A stretch of DNA of 5,848 bases, from NCBI GenBank assembly GCA_045595605.1, contig JAZOAS010000063.1:1-5848 (forward strand), given 5' to 3'. The position numbers and the translations under genes were made by a program. The number at the start of each line of letters is the position of its first letter. The stretch's first letter is position 1. Below the pieces are notes generated by a model. The model was not told where the DNA came from. It saw only the letters and a program-made list of their open reading frames with translations, and did not search any database. This stretch comes from SIG480 sp045595605 (GTDB taxonomy: Bacteria; Bacillota; Clostridia; Oscillospirales; JAAYXM01). Positions 1 through 5,808 of the stretch are shown in pieces.

Positions 1-485
1 AGAACGACACATTTGTTGTACGGCGGAAGAGTATAGGGAGTCGGGCCGTCGATTGACTCTGCGCGGTATCCCGCAACCTTGTAGAACCAGCCACGCTTTT
101 TAAAGATTTTACCTATCGCGCTAACAAACGCCGCGCAGAGGATGCGGAAAGTTCCGCATTCGCGAAGCGCCATTTCCATTGTTTCGGGGATTCCGAGTCC
201 GATACCGTGAGGTGTTTTGAGAACAAACTTGCAAAGAAGCTTTGCAAGCGGACGCGGATTTATTTCATCAAGCGGAACCGCTCTCTGCTGTGAGCAGGCA
301 ACGCACTTCTCAGAAATAAAGAGAATATCGCCCTCCTGCATATGCTCCATTGCATACTTCTCCGCAACATCGGCAATTACATCGTTTGCGGTAACAACAT
401 GAGTCTTTATCGGAAGACGCATATAGTCGCGACCGGAAACGGTGATTATCGTATTCTTTCCTTCATTTGCACAAAGCTCTGACAT
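1..485 (-). CDS. coenzyme F420-0:L-glutamate ligase-like protein (N-terminal part, truncated by window edge)
   Basis: Only the first 161 codons are in the window; the gene continues past the left edge, so no stop is seen. The translation begins MSELCANEGKN and contains YMRLPIKTHVV (about residues 22-31), a QEGDILFISEKCVA stretch (about 51-64), INPRPLAKLL, and near the window edge GYRAESIDGPTPYTLPPYN. This pattern matches, from memory, Firmicute proteins annotated as F420-0:gamma-glutamyl ligase (PF01996, CofE superfamily). True CofE adds glutamate to coenzyme F420-0 with GTP. Most Clostridia are not known to make F420, so the real substrate here is unknown and the name describes the fold only. 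The start is supported by an AAAGGGG Shine-Dalgarno-like run 8 nt upstream. The gene has its own putative -10 box in the 68 bp gap after the YhaN-like gene. Family assignment is fairly sure; function is not. Confidence 0.68.
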   Translation of the reverse strand, partial: MSELCANEGKNTIITVSGRDYMRLPIKTHVVTANDVIADVAEKYAMEHMQEGDILFISEKCVACSQQRAVPLDEINPRPLAKLLCKFVLKTPHGIGLGIPETMEMALRECGTFRILCAAFVSAIGKIFKKRGWFYKVAGYRAESIDGPTPYTLPPYNKCVV

Positions 486-517
486 TTTTATAACCCCTTT
501 GTTTTGCATTTTCTATT

Positions 518-523
518 ATTATA
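518..523 (-). promoter_or_regulatory. putative -10 box for the F420-ligase-like gene
   Basis: On the minus strand the hexamer reads TATAAT, a perfect sigma-A -10 consensus, and would start transcription about 25 nt before the ATG at 485. The -35 region is weak: 17-18 bp upstream there is only TTTCAT/GTTTCA, about half-matching TTGACA. The spacer between the preceding gene and this one has no convincing terminator, so read-through from the prfB operon is also possible. Confidence 0.45.
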
Positions 524-553
524 CAACAAAAACGATAATAATGAAACCTTTTT

Positions 554-2719
554 TTAAAGTTCCGTTATGTTCGCTTTTCCAGCAAGATATTCTGCCTCTC
601 TCTTGTGGCAGGAGAAAATAATTATCTGCATTTTCTGCGCCTTTTCCGCAAGCAAATCAAGCGCGCGTTGCATTCTCGTATCATCAAAATTCACGAACGC
701 ATCGTCGAGAATAAGCGGCGGCACATCTTCGCTTGGTACAATCGTTTCAAAAAGCGCAAGTCGAAGCGCAAAATACAGCTCGTCAACCGTTCCCTGAGAA
801 AGGTTCAGGTATTCTCTCGGCGCGGTTGCAACACCGCTTGCAACATCCATTTCAAACGCCGCATTTTTAACTCTTACAACCTCATAACTTCCGCCCGTGA
901 GGTAACTGAAAATTTCTGATGTGCGCTTTTCTATTTCGGGTGAAAAACGGCTTTTGAGCTCAGCCTCTGCCTCGTCTATCGTGTCAATCGCAAGACTTAA
1001 GGCATCATATTCATCATTCAGGCGCGAAAGCCTTTCTGAAATTTCTCCTGCTTCCGTTTCCGCCCTCTCGCGCGAAAACGATGAGGCTTGCGCTTTAAGC
1101 GTTGCAAGAGAGATTTCAAATTTCTTTATCTGCTCTGCCGTTTCCGCCCTCTCGCACTCAAGCTCAGACGCGCTCTGCGACGGAATCTCGGACGGGTCGT
1201 ATGTAACCTCAACCTCTCCGACATCTGCCGTTGCGGAAAGCGCCTCAACCTTCGCTCTCGCCTCTTTCTCTGCATTTTTTGCATCCTCGGAAGCTATAAC
1301 AAGAGCTGTAAGCTTCTCTTCGGCAAGCGAAAGGTCGTCTGCCTCTTCCTGCAGGAACTGTTCTGCAAGCTTCTTCATATCTTCCTCAATAAGAGAGATG
1401 GTTATTTCCTTATTTCTATTGAGTTCATCGTTTTCCGAAAGCTTTTCTTTTGCTTTTCCGTTTGATTCAAGACTCTCCTCGTATTCGGAAAGAGCTTTTC
1501 TTATTCCTTCCTCATCAATTGCGCCGTATTTTTCCGAAAGCTCAGCTTTCGTTCGCCTGTTTTTATTTGAAAGAAGCACTCCGAGTGCAAAGGCAACACA
1601 AAACACAGCGGGAATGGAAAAGAATACAGAAAGCACTACCGCAAGAGCCGCAAACCCACATGCAAACACAAGCGCTATGGCAAAGAGAATGCCCTTCTTT
1701 TTGGACTTTGTCTCAGAAAGTCTTGCAATATCGTTTTCTGCCGCACTTTTTGCCGCTTCACCGTCAAGATTTGCAAACGGAGACACACTAAGCTTTGCCT
1801 CGCACTTTGACATCTCCTCACGAAGAAGAGCAGACATTTTCTCGCCCTGCTCCTTTTCGAGCAAGGTCTTTGTTCTCTCGTTCTTCTTCTGCAGGAACAA
1901 ATCAAGCTCGCGCCTTGTCGGATAGTTCTCGGTTTCACGAAACTTCTCAGAAGCGGCGGCATATTCTGCCCTTGCCGTCACGATGTACTCGCGCTTACCC
2001 TTTGCCTCTTCTGCCTTTGCTATCAAAGCGTCTCTTGAAAGCTTTGCCTCTGTTTTTTTGCAGGCCTCCAGAGATTCGGAGATTCGGGCAATTTCAGCCT
2101 CCGTCTCTCTCGCCTTTGAGATTTTTTCAAGAAGATCCTCGCGCTCTGCCTCAAGCTTCGGTATCTCTCCGTTTTTAGCATTTCCCTGAAGAAGTCTGCG
2201 CCTCTTTTTGAGACGGTTTATGACCTCACCTGCGGAAATCGTTTCATCAGCGCTTGAGACTATCGAAAGAATCCTTCTCTCCGTCTCGTCATCCGCAGAA
2301 ACGCCTATCCCCGACTGGCGAATGAACGCGGTTCGTTCATACACGCTTCCCGACACACCGACAAGCGCATCTCCGATTGGCGCGTCCAGTCCGCTGTCGT
2401 CAAACTTTGACGACACCTTTGACAGAACGCCTCCTCTCGCGCTCGTTCTCTCAACCGTAATATCTCCGTTTAAAGACGAGAGCTCCATTTTCCCGTACAT
2501 CGCCTCGCCGTTCCACGGGAGAAACTTTTCTTTATCGGGAATAAACCCTTCCTTTTTCTTCTCGCGGGTGGATATTCCGTAAAACATGGCACGGATAAAG
2601 GAAGTCCAGGTAGATTTCCCCGACTCGTTATGACCGTATATAACATTCAGCCCCGAAGAAAGAGACATCGTCTCATTACTGAGCTTTCCGAATGTTGCAT
2701 ATAGCTTCTTTATCCACAT
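554..2719 (-). CDS. YhaN-like SMC/Rad50-type AAA ATPase with a membrane hairpin in its coiled coil
   Basis: A 721-residue protein of the AAA_27/YhaN type, related to Rad50/SbcC. Seen in the sequence: Walker A GHNESGKST (residues 29-37), a Q-loop Gln at 135, long Glu/Lys/Ala-rich coiled-coil arms (about 185-340 and 390-600), an ABC signature LSQGT (640-644), Walker B LILDD (669-673) and an H-loop His at 705. This is a complete split ATPase head. The coil is interrupted at about 343-384 by two hydrophobic segments with a short turn, predicting a membrane hairpin, so the protein may work at the membrane. Bacillus YhaN is longer (about 960 residues) and pairs with the metallophosphoesterase YhaO; no such nuclease gene is in this window. 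The likely role is DNA-end or DNA-structure handling, by family inference only. It starts 9 bp after the prfB stop, with its ribosome binding site overlapping that stop, so the two are probably co-transcribed and translationally coupled. Confidence 0.85.
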   Translation of the reverse strand: MWIKKLYATFGKLSNETMSLSSGLNVIYGHNESGKSTWTSFIRAMFYGISTREKKKEGFIPDKEKFLPWNGEAMYGKMELSSLNGDITVERTSARGGVLSKVSSKFDDSGLDAPIGDALVGVSGSVYERTAFIRQSGIGVSADDETERRILSIVSSADETISAGEVINRLKKRRRLLQGNAKNGEIPKLEAEREDLLEKISKARETEAEIARISESLEACKKTEAKLSRDALIAKAEEAKGKREYIVTARAEYAAASEKFRETENYPTRRELDLFLQKKNERTKTLLEKEQGEKMSALLREEMSKCEAKLSVSPFANLDGEAAKSAAENDIARLSETKSKKKGILFAIALVFACGFAALAVVLSVFFSIPAVFCVAFALGVLLSNKNRRTKAELSEKYGAIDEEGIRKALSEYEESLESNGKAKEKLSENDELNRNKEITISLIEEDMKKLAEQFLQEEADDLSLAEEKLTALVIASEDAKNAEKEARAKVEALSATADVGEVEVTYDPSEIPSQSASELECERAETAEQIKKFEISLATLKAQASSFSRERAETEAGEISERLSRLNDEYDALSLAIDTIDEAEAELKSRFSPEIEKRTSEIFSYLTGGSYEVVRVKNAAFEMDVASGVATAPREYLNLSQGTVDELYFALRLALFETIVPSEDVPPLILDDAFVNFDDTRMQRALDLLAEKAQKMQIIIFSCHKREAEYLAGKANITEL

Positions 2720-2725
2720 ACATTA

Positions 2726-2731
2726 CACCTA
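2726..2731 (-). promoter_or_regulatory. ribosome binding site of the YhaN-like gene overlapping the prfB stop codon
   Basis: The minus strand reads TAGGTG, in which TAG is the prfB stop and AGGTG is the Shine-Dalgarno core, followed by a 6 nt spacer to the ATG at 2719. The overlap suggests that ribosomes ending prfB re-initiate on the next gene. It also supports this ATG over the out-of-frame ATG 4 bases upstream. Confidence 0.6.
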
Positions 2732-3856
2732 CTTGTCGCTTTTTCCTCCTGATGCAACTGCCATCTGCGTCAGATACTCGTTTATAAAGCCGTCGATATC
2801 GCCGTCCATAACCGCGCCGATATTTCCGTTTTCAAAGCCTGTTCTGTGGTCCTTTGCAAGGGTGTATGGCATAAAGACATACGAGCGGATCTGGCTTCCC
2901 CATTCGATAAGCTTCTGCTCGCCCTTGATGTCTTCAATGCGCTCAAGGTTTTCGCGCTCTTTAATCTCAACAAGCTTTGACTTGAGCATACGAAGCGCGA
3001 CCTCTCGGTTCTGGTGCTGGCTTCGCTCGTTCTGACACGCGACGACTATACCTGTCGGGATATGCGTAATACGAATTGCAGATTCGGTCTTGTTGACATG
3101 CTGACCACCCGCACCCGATGAGCGGTAGGTATCTACCTTCAAATCTTCAGGGCGGATTTCAACCTCGACATCCTCCGTAATTTCAGGCATAACCTCTACC
3201 GCCGCAAAGGATGTATGACGGCGACCCGAGGAGTCAAACGGAGAAATTCTGACAAGGCGGTGAACGCCCATTTCACTTTTTAGATAACCGTAAGCGTTCT
3301 CACCCTCGATGAGGATGCTCGCACTTTTAAGCCCCGCTTCATCACCGTCGAGGAAGTCGAGAATCTTATACGAATAGCCGTGGCGCTCTGCCCAGTGAGT
3401 GTACATGCGATAGAGCATTTCCGCCCAGTCCTGCGCCTCAGTTCCGCCGGCACCCGCCTGAAAGCTCATAATGGCGTTGTTTTTATCATACTCGCCCGAA
3501 AGGTGCGTTTCGATTCTCGCATCCGCAAGAGTCTTTTCAAGTGCGCAAAGTAGCTCTCCTACTTCTGCCGCAGCATCGGCGTCGTCAGCTTCAACTGCAA
3601 GCTCAAAGAGCGCTTTTATGTCTTCATAGTCGCTTTCGTACTTATTGAAACGCTCAAGCTTTTCTTTTATTCTTGAAATTCTCTTCAATACGACCTGGGA
3701 GTTTTCAAGGTCGTTCCAGAAATCTTCCGATTCGCTCTGAGCTTCAAGCTCTTTGAGCTCAGCAGAAACGCCTTCTATATCCATAGCGGAGAAAAGTTCT
3801 TTTATGGGCGCTGCAAGCGCATTTATCCGAAGCTTATATTCGTCAAGTTCAAGCAT
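2729..3856 (-). CDS. prfB: peptide chain release factor 2 (RF2), frameshift-free form
   Basis: A 375-residue class I release factor that recognises UGA and UAA in the ribosomal A site and triggers peptidyl-tRNA hydrolysis in the cytoplasm. The RF2-specific codon-reading tripeptide SPF is at residues 205-207 (RISPFDSSGRRH), and the catalytic GGQ is at 250-252 within SSGAGGQHVNKTESA. The N-terminal FWND motif and the QAGAGGTEAQDW segment are also typical, and the length matches the family (365 in E. coli). In E. coli and many bacteria prfB carries an in-frame UGA after codon 25 that forces a +1 frameshift for autoregulation. Here the equivalent junction, Met25-Asp26 (ATG GAT, 3784-3779), reads straight through with no UGA. 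The gene ends in TAG, which RF1 reads and RF2 does not. The start has a strong AAGGAG 8 nt upstream and a strong promoter. The YhaN-like gene follows directly. Confidence 0.97.
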   Translation of the reverse strand: MLELDEYKLRINALAAPIKELFSAMDIEGVSAELKELEAQSESEDFWNDLENSQVVLKRISRIKEKLERFNKYESDYEDIKALFELAVEADDADAAAEVGELLCALEKTLADARIETHLSGEYDKNNAIMSFQAGAGGTEAQDWAEMLYRMYTHWAERHGYSYKILDFLDGDEAGLKSASILIEGENAYGYLKSEMGVHRLVRISPFDSSGRRHTSFAAVEVMPEITEDVEVEIRPEDLKVDTYRSSGAGGQHVNKTESAIRITHIPTGIVVACQNERSQHQNREVALRMLKSKLVEIKERENLERIEDIKGEQKLIEWGSQIRSYVFMPYTLAKDHRTGFENGNIGAVMDGDIDGFINEYLTQMAVASGGKSDK

Positions 3857-3864
3857 TTTTCCCT

Positions 3865-3870
3865 CTCCTT
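3865..3870 (-). promoter_or_regulatory. Shine-Dalgarno of prfB
   Basis: AAGGAG on the minus strand, 8 nt before the ATG at 3856. This is a near-ideal ribosome binding site and fixes the prfB start. Confidence 0.75.
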
Positions 3871-3892
3871 AAAAAACATCATTATCTTATAT

Positions 3893-3921
3893 ATTTTACC
3901 ATAAACAAACTGTATCGTCAA
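3893..3921 (-). promoter_or_regulatory. strong sigma-A-type promoter of the prfB/YhaN-like operon
   Basis: On the minus strand a -35 box TTGACG (3921-3916) is followed by exactly 17 bp and a -10 box TAAAAT (3898-3893). The -10 is preceded by TGG, giving an extended -10 (TGnTAAAAT). Transcription would start near 3886, leaving a leader of about 30 nt with no room for a riboswitch or a long attenuator. It lies just downstream of the terminator that closes the SDR transcript, which makes prfB the first gene of its operon. Confidence 0.8.
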
Positions 3922-3933
3922 TTTTTAAGTTAC

Positions 3934-3966
3934 AAAAAAGAAAGGCGCAAAGCGCCTTTCTTTTTT
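3934..3966. terminator. bidirectional intrinsic terminator after the SDR gene
   Basis: A perfect 15 bp palindrome: AAAAAAGAAAGGCGC, loop AAA, then GCGCCTTTCTTTTTT. The A/T arms give a T-rich tail on both strands. On the minus strand it ends the transcript of the SDR gene, whose TAA stop (3967-3965) overlaps the base of the stem. On the plus strand it would stop antisense transcription. It insulates the SDR unit from the prfB promoter about 13 bp further on. Confidence 0.9.
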
Positions 3967-4741
3967 ATTTTATCTTCATTTTCTTACTTTGAATCATATA
4001 CACCGCACGGGCGAGAAGCTTATCAGAAAGAATATGGCGGAGAAAGACAGCAAACCTCATAATCGCACCGGGGATTATGACCTCTTTTCCGCTAAACATT
4101 TTCTTTATCGCATACTCTGCGACATCACGGCTTTCAAGGACTACAAATTTCCCTATTTTTTCCTTTCCGGTGCCGAAATTCACCTTTGCAACATCGGCAA
4201 ACCCCGTATGCGCAGGACCCGGACATAGAACGCTGATTTTAACCTTGCATTTCTCCTGACGGAGTTCTTCCGCAAGCGCCTGCGAAAGGCGGAGAACATA
4301 CGCCTTTGTCGCATAATACGCCCCGAAAAGCGGCCCCGGGAAGAATGCGGCAAGGGATGCGACATTGAGAATGTGGCCGTATCCTCGCGCCTTGAACTTC
4401 TTTGCTACAAGCTTTGTGAGAATATGTACCGCGCGGACATTTGTTTCTATCATTGAAAGCTCGTCAGAAAGCTCGGTTTCGCAGAGAGAACCGAAAACAC
4501 CAAAGCCCGCATTGTTTATAAACACATCCGCATCGTTTGCGCGCTCCGAAAGCGCAATACACGCCGCTTCGTCGGAAACATCGCAACAGACAATTTCGAC
4601 ATCTGTCAAAAGCTCGCTTTGAAGCTCTTTGAGTTTATCCTCGCGCCTTGCGACAGCTATGATGTCATAACCCATCTCTGATAAGATTTTTGCCATATCG
4701 CGACCAAAGCCCGAGCTTGCGCCGGTGATAAGTGCTTTCAT
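3965..4741 (-). CDS. short-chain dehydrogenase/reductase (SDR), COG0300/DltE-like
   Basis: A 258-residue classical SDR that should carry out NAD(P)(H)-dependent oxidation or reduction of an unidentified alcohol or ketone in the cytoplasm. Seen: the cofactor glycine motif TGASSGFG (residues 6-13), VARRE after the second strand (30-34; Arg32/Arg33 suggest NADPH preference), the CDV segment (53-55), NNAG (76-79), Asn101, catalytic Ser129, and YxxxK with Tyr142 and Lys146, followed by CPGPAHTGF (173-181). All catalytic tetrad residues are present and the length is normal. The C-terminal tail (about 225-258) is hydrophobic then Lys-rich, as in many members of this subgroup. The start is supported by AGGAGG 8 nt upstream. 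The upstream acetyltransferase ends 43 bp before it with no clear promoter between, so co-transcription is possible, but base composition differs (29/60 GC in 4381-4440 against about 20/60 in the acetyltransferase). Substrate cannot be inferred. Confidence 0.92.
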   Translation of the reverse strand: MKALITGASSGFGRDMAKILSEMGYDIIAVARREDKLKELQSELLTDVEIVCCDVSDEAACIALSERANDADVFINNAGFGVFGSLCETELSDELSMIETNVRAVHILTKLVAKKFKARGYGHILNVASLAAFFPGPLFGAYYATKAYVLRLSQALAEELRQEKCKVKISVLCPGPAHTGFADVAKVNFGTGKEKIGKFVVLESRDVAEYAIKKMFSGKEVIIPGAIMRFAVFLRHILSDKLLARAVYMIQSKKMKIK

Positions 4742-4749
4742 ATTAAAAA

Positions 4750-4755
4750 CCTCCT
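4750..4755 (-). promoter_or_regulatory. Shine-Dalgarno of the SDR gene
   Basis: Consensus AGGAGG on the minus strand, 8 nt before the ATG at 4741. I see no convincing -35/-10 pair in the 43 bp spacer, which suggests that the gene is read from upstream or from a promoter inside the acetyltransferase gene. Confidence 0.7.
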
Positions 4756-4784
4756 GTTGTTAAAGTGATATTTTGCCAATGCAT

Positions 4785-5219
4785 TCAGATTCTTTTCTTG
4801 AAACAGATAATGCGGTTTACTTCATCAAAACCCATAACTTTATGGAATTCCAAACTGCCAATATTATCTAATTCACAATCGCTTGCAAATTCTGTACACC
4901 CCATATTCTTTGCCCACATTTCACAAGAAAAAAGCATTTCTTTTGCATAACCATTATTGCGGTAATCTTCTTTAACGAAAATGCCTTCCAAATAACCTAC
5001 GGGGGAACTTTCCGTGCCTTCAACATAATCAGTTCTCAACCCGCACTGTGCAAAGCCCACGGGTACATTATTTACATACTTTATGAAGAATGCAGATTGT
5101 TCGTCGTTAAGCGTTTCAATAATCTCTGTTTCTAATTCATCAATAGTATTACTATCCCACATTTGAATGGCCATTTCCGCTAAAACACGGCTCTCACTAT
5201 TTGTTGCTTTTCTAACCAT
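4785..5219 (-). CDS. GNAT acetyltransferase, aminoglycoside 6'-N-acetyltransferase AAC(6')-I-like
   Basis: A 144-residue single-domain GNAT protein, the usual length of the chromosomal AAC(6')-I group, which transfers acetyl from acetyl-CoA to the 6' amine of aminoglycosides. The central block LRTDYVEGTESSPVGYLEG (61-79) strongly resembles the Y-V-x-G-T-x-S-S-P-V-G-F-L-E-G signature of the AAC(6')-Ic/-Ig/-Iz type enzymes. It is followed by the acetyl-CoA pyrophosphate loop RNNGYA (87-92) and the CTEFASDCELDN segment (108-119), where Asp114 and Asn119 match conserved family positions; MGFDE (129-133) closes the fold. The comparison is from memory; drug resistance is an inference, not shown. 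The gene lies 20 bp after the four-helix-bundle gene, with GAGGTG 5 nt before its ATG, so the two form one transcription unit. GC is low (21/60 in 4801-4860, 20/60 in 5101-5160) compared with the SDR and prfB, hinting at foreign origin. It ends in TGA. Confidence 0.82.
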   Translation of the reverse strand: MVRKATNSESRVLAEMAIQMWDSNTIDELETEIIETLNDEQSAFFIKYVNNVPVGFAQCGLRTDYVEGTESSPVGYLEGIFVKEDYRNNGYAKEMLFSCEMWAKNMGCTEFASDCELDNIGSLEFHKVMGFDEVNRIICFKKRI

Positions 5220-5224
5220 TGGAA

Positions 5225-5230
5225 CACCTC
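5225..5230 (-). promoter_or_regulatory. ribosome binding site of the AAC(6')-like gene
   Basis: GAGGTG on the minus strand with a short 5 nt spacer to the ATG at 5219. It falls within the 20 bp gap after the four-helix-bundle stop codon, consistent with a co-transcribed pair and no separate promoter. Confidence 0.5.
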
Positions 5231-5239
5231 GCCAAATTC

Positions 5240-5596
5240 TTATTTATCGGTATTTTGTTTAGCGGTTTTGCAGGAAGAAATGAGCATTATTCTCAAAGAG
5301 GTACATTTAGAAGATAGTTCTTTAAAAGTATGTTCATCAATATACTTCGTTCTGTACAACAGTTCAAGCCAATAACCTGTTTCGCTTGCTTCTTTCAAGG
5401 CGATTTCAAGTTTGGAAACAAAATCTTTCCTGCCTTGTGCATACTGTGCTTCAAAAATGTTTGCACCAATGGATGTCCCACTTCTGCCGATTTGGTTGGA
5501 AATAATAGCTTCGTGGTTAGATTTTAAGTGTTTTACGAGATTTACAATATCTACAGAAAACTCCATAGAAAGTTCTGTAAGCTTATTTTCTTTCAC
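5240..5596 (-). CDS. four-helix-bundle protein (23S rRNA-intervening-sequence protein / Avd-like family)
   Basis: A 118-residue, all-helical protein matching the family known as 23S rRNA-intervening-sequence protein (PF05635/TIGR02436). The hallmark is SNQIGRSGTSIGANIFEA (33-50) followed by FVSKLEIALKEASETGYWLELL (59-80); both are nearly canonical. The bundle forms a barrel-like oligomer in solved relatives, and the same superfamily includes Avd, the accessory protein of diversity-generating retroelements. No reverse transcriptase or rRNA gene is in this window, so its partner is unknown; nucleic-acid binding is a family inference. The start is GTG, chosen because AAGGAGG lies 7 nt upstream; the next in-frame ATG is codon 11 and has no such site. 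The gene is AT-rich (16/60 GC in 5521-5580), is followed 20 bp later by the AAC(6')-like gene, and is preceded by the hairpin array, which would form its leader if transcription starts in or before the array. Confidence 0.92.
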   Translation of the reverse strand: MKENKLTELSMEFSVDIVNLVKHLKSNHEAIISNQIGRSGTSIGANIFEAQYAQGRKDFVSKLEIALKEASETGYWLELLYRTKYIDEHTFKELSSKCTSLRIMLISSCKTAKQNTDK

Positions 5597-5603
5597 AAAA
5601 CCG

Positions 5604-5610
5604 CCTCCTT
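5604..5610 (-). promoter_or_regulatory. Shine-Dalgarno that fixes a GTG start
   Basis: AAGGAGG on the minus strand, 7 nt before the GTG at 5596. It is the best ribosome binding site in the right-hand block and decides the start of the four-helix-bundle gene in favour of GTG over the internal ATG ten codons later. Confidence 0.75.
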
Positions 5611-5626
5611 TTATCAGGTTTTATCA
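5609..5626. repeat. short direct repeat TTTTATCA x2
   Basis: TTTTATCA occurs at 5609-5616 and again at 5619-5626, a 10 bp (one helical turn) period. It sits between the hairpin array and the four-helix-bundle start and overlaps the first bases of the Shine-Dalgarno. It could be a protein-binding site controlling that gene, or simply chance in an AT-rich leader. Confidence 0.35.
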
Positions 5627-5640
5627 AAAACTGCATGTTC

Positions 5641-5808
5641 AATGATGCATCGCCTGCGGCGATATGATGTATAGCTTTCGCATGATGATGTTGCGACCGT
5701 TGGTCGCAATGATGCGATGTTTGCCCTAATGCCGCAAGGCACACATCATTAGGCGAAGCCGTCATCATTGGACATTGTCCACATCATTTGCCAAAGGCAA
5801 ACATCATT
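5641..5808. repeat. array of small hairpins with ATGATG/CATCAT spacers, globally inverted
   Basis: A non-coding block of about 168 bp with a repeat step of about 20 bp. Spacers on the plus strand are ATGATG at 5642, 5664, 5685 (within ATGATGATG) and 5709, then CATCATT at 5744, 5763, 5782 and 5802. Between them are hairpins: ATCGCC/GGCGAT with loop TGC (5649-5663); a degenerate GC/GC with loop TTTC (5674-5681); TTGCGACC/GGTCGCAA with loop GTT (5691-5709); TGCC/GGCA with loop GCAA (5730-5741); GGC/GCC with loop GAA (5752-5760); TGGAC/GTCCA with loop ATT (5769-5781); TTTGCC/GGCAAA with loop AAA (5787-5801). CCTAATG (5725-5731) also pairs with CATTAGG (5747-5753) around the central hairpin. Stem sequences differ but spacers are kept, so structure and spacer appear to be what is conserved. 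I know similar hairpin strings near four-helix-bundle genes in gut Clostridia only as an impression, not a named family. Confidence 0.85.

Noticed and set aside
217..402. 61-codon plus-strand open frame
   Set aside because: It is antisense to the F420-ligase-like gene, has no family resemblance and no ribosome binding site.
541..562. terminator after the YhaN-like gene
   Set aside because: Only a 5 bp imperfect stem (GGAAC with GTTTC) around an A-rich loop, with no U tract; not convincing.
921..1925. 334-codon open frame on the plus strand
   Set aside because: It is antisense to the clearly coding YhaN-like ATPase. The product is Ser/Ala-rich with no recognisable motif, as expected from the complement of Glu/Lys/Ala-rich coiled-coil codons, and there is no ribosome binding site.
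1675..1962. 95-codon minus-strand frame overlapping the ATPase gene
   Set aside because: It is an out-of-frame shadow with Arg/Cys-rich nonsense composition; the ATPase frame has full motif support.
3871..3933. riboswitch or attenuator before prfB
   Set aside because: The predicted transcript leader is only about 30 nt with no hairpin, so there is no room for such an element.
5330..5645. plus-strand open frames opposite the four-helix-bundle gene (an antitoxin-like partner was considered)
   Set aside because: The opposite strand carries a near-canonical protein family core. These frames lack ribosome binding sites and recognisable motifs.
5583..5768. 61-codon minus-strand open frame through the hairpin array, a possible leader peptide
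   Set aside because: It starts at one of the ATGATG spacers with no Shine-Dalgarno, encodes a His-rich string dictated by the repeats and overlaps the start of the four-helix-bundle gene. It is probably an artefact of the spacer sequence.
5641..5808. CRISPR array
   Set aside because: The period is only about 20 bp, the shared part is 6-7 bp, and the variable parts are themselves palindromes. There are no 23-40 bp identical repeats and no cas genes.
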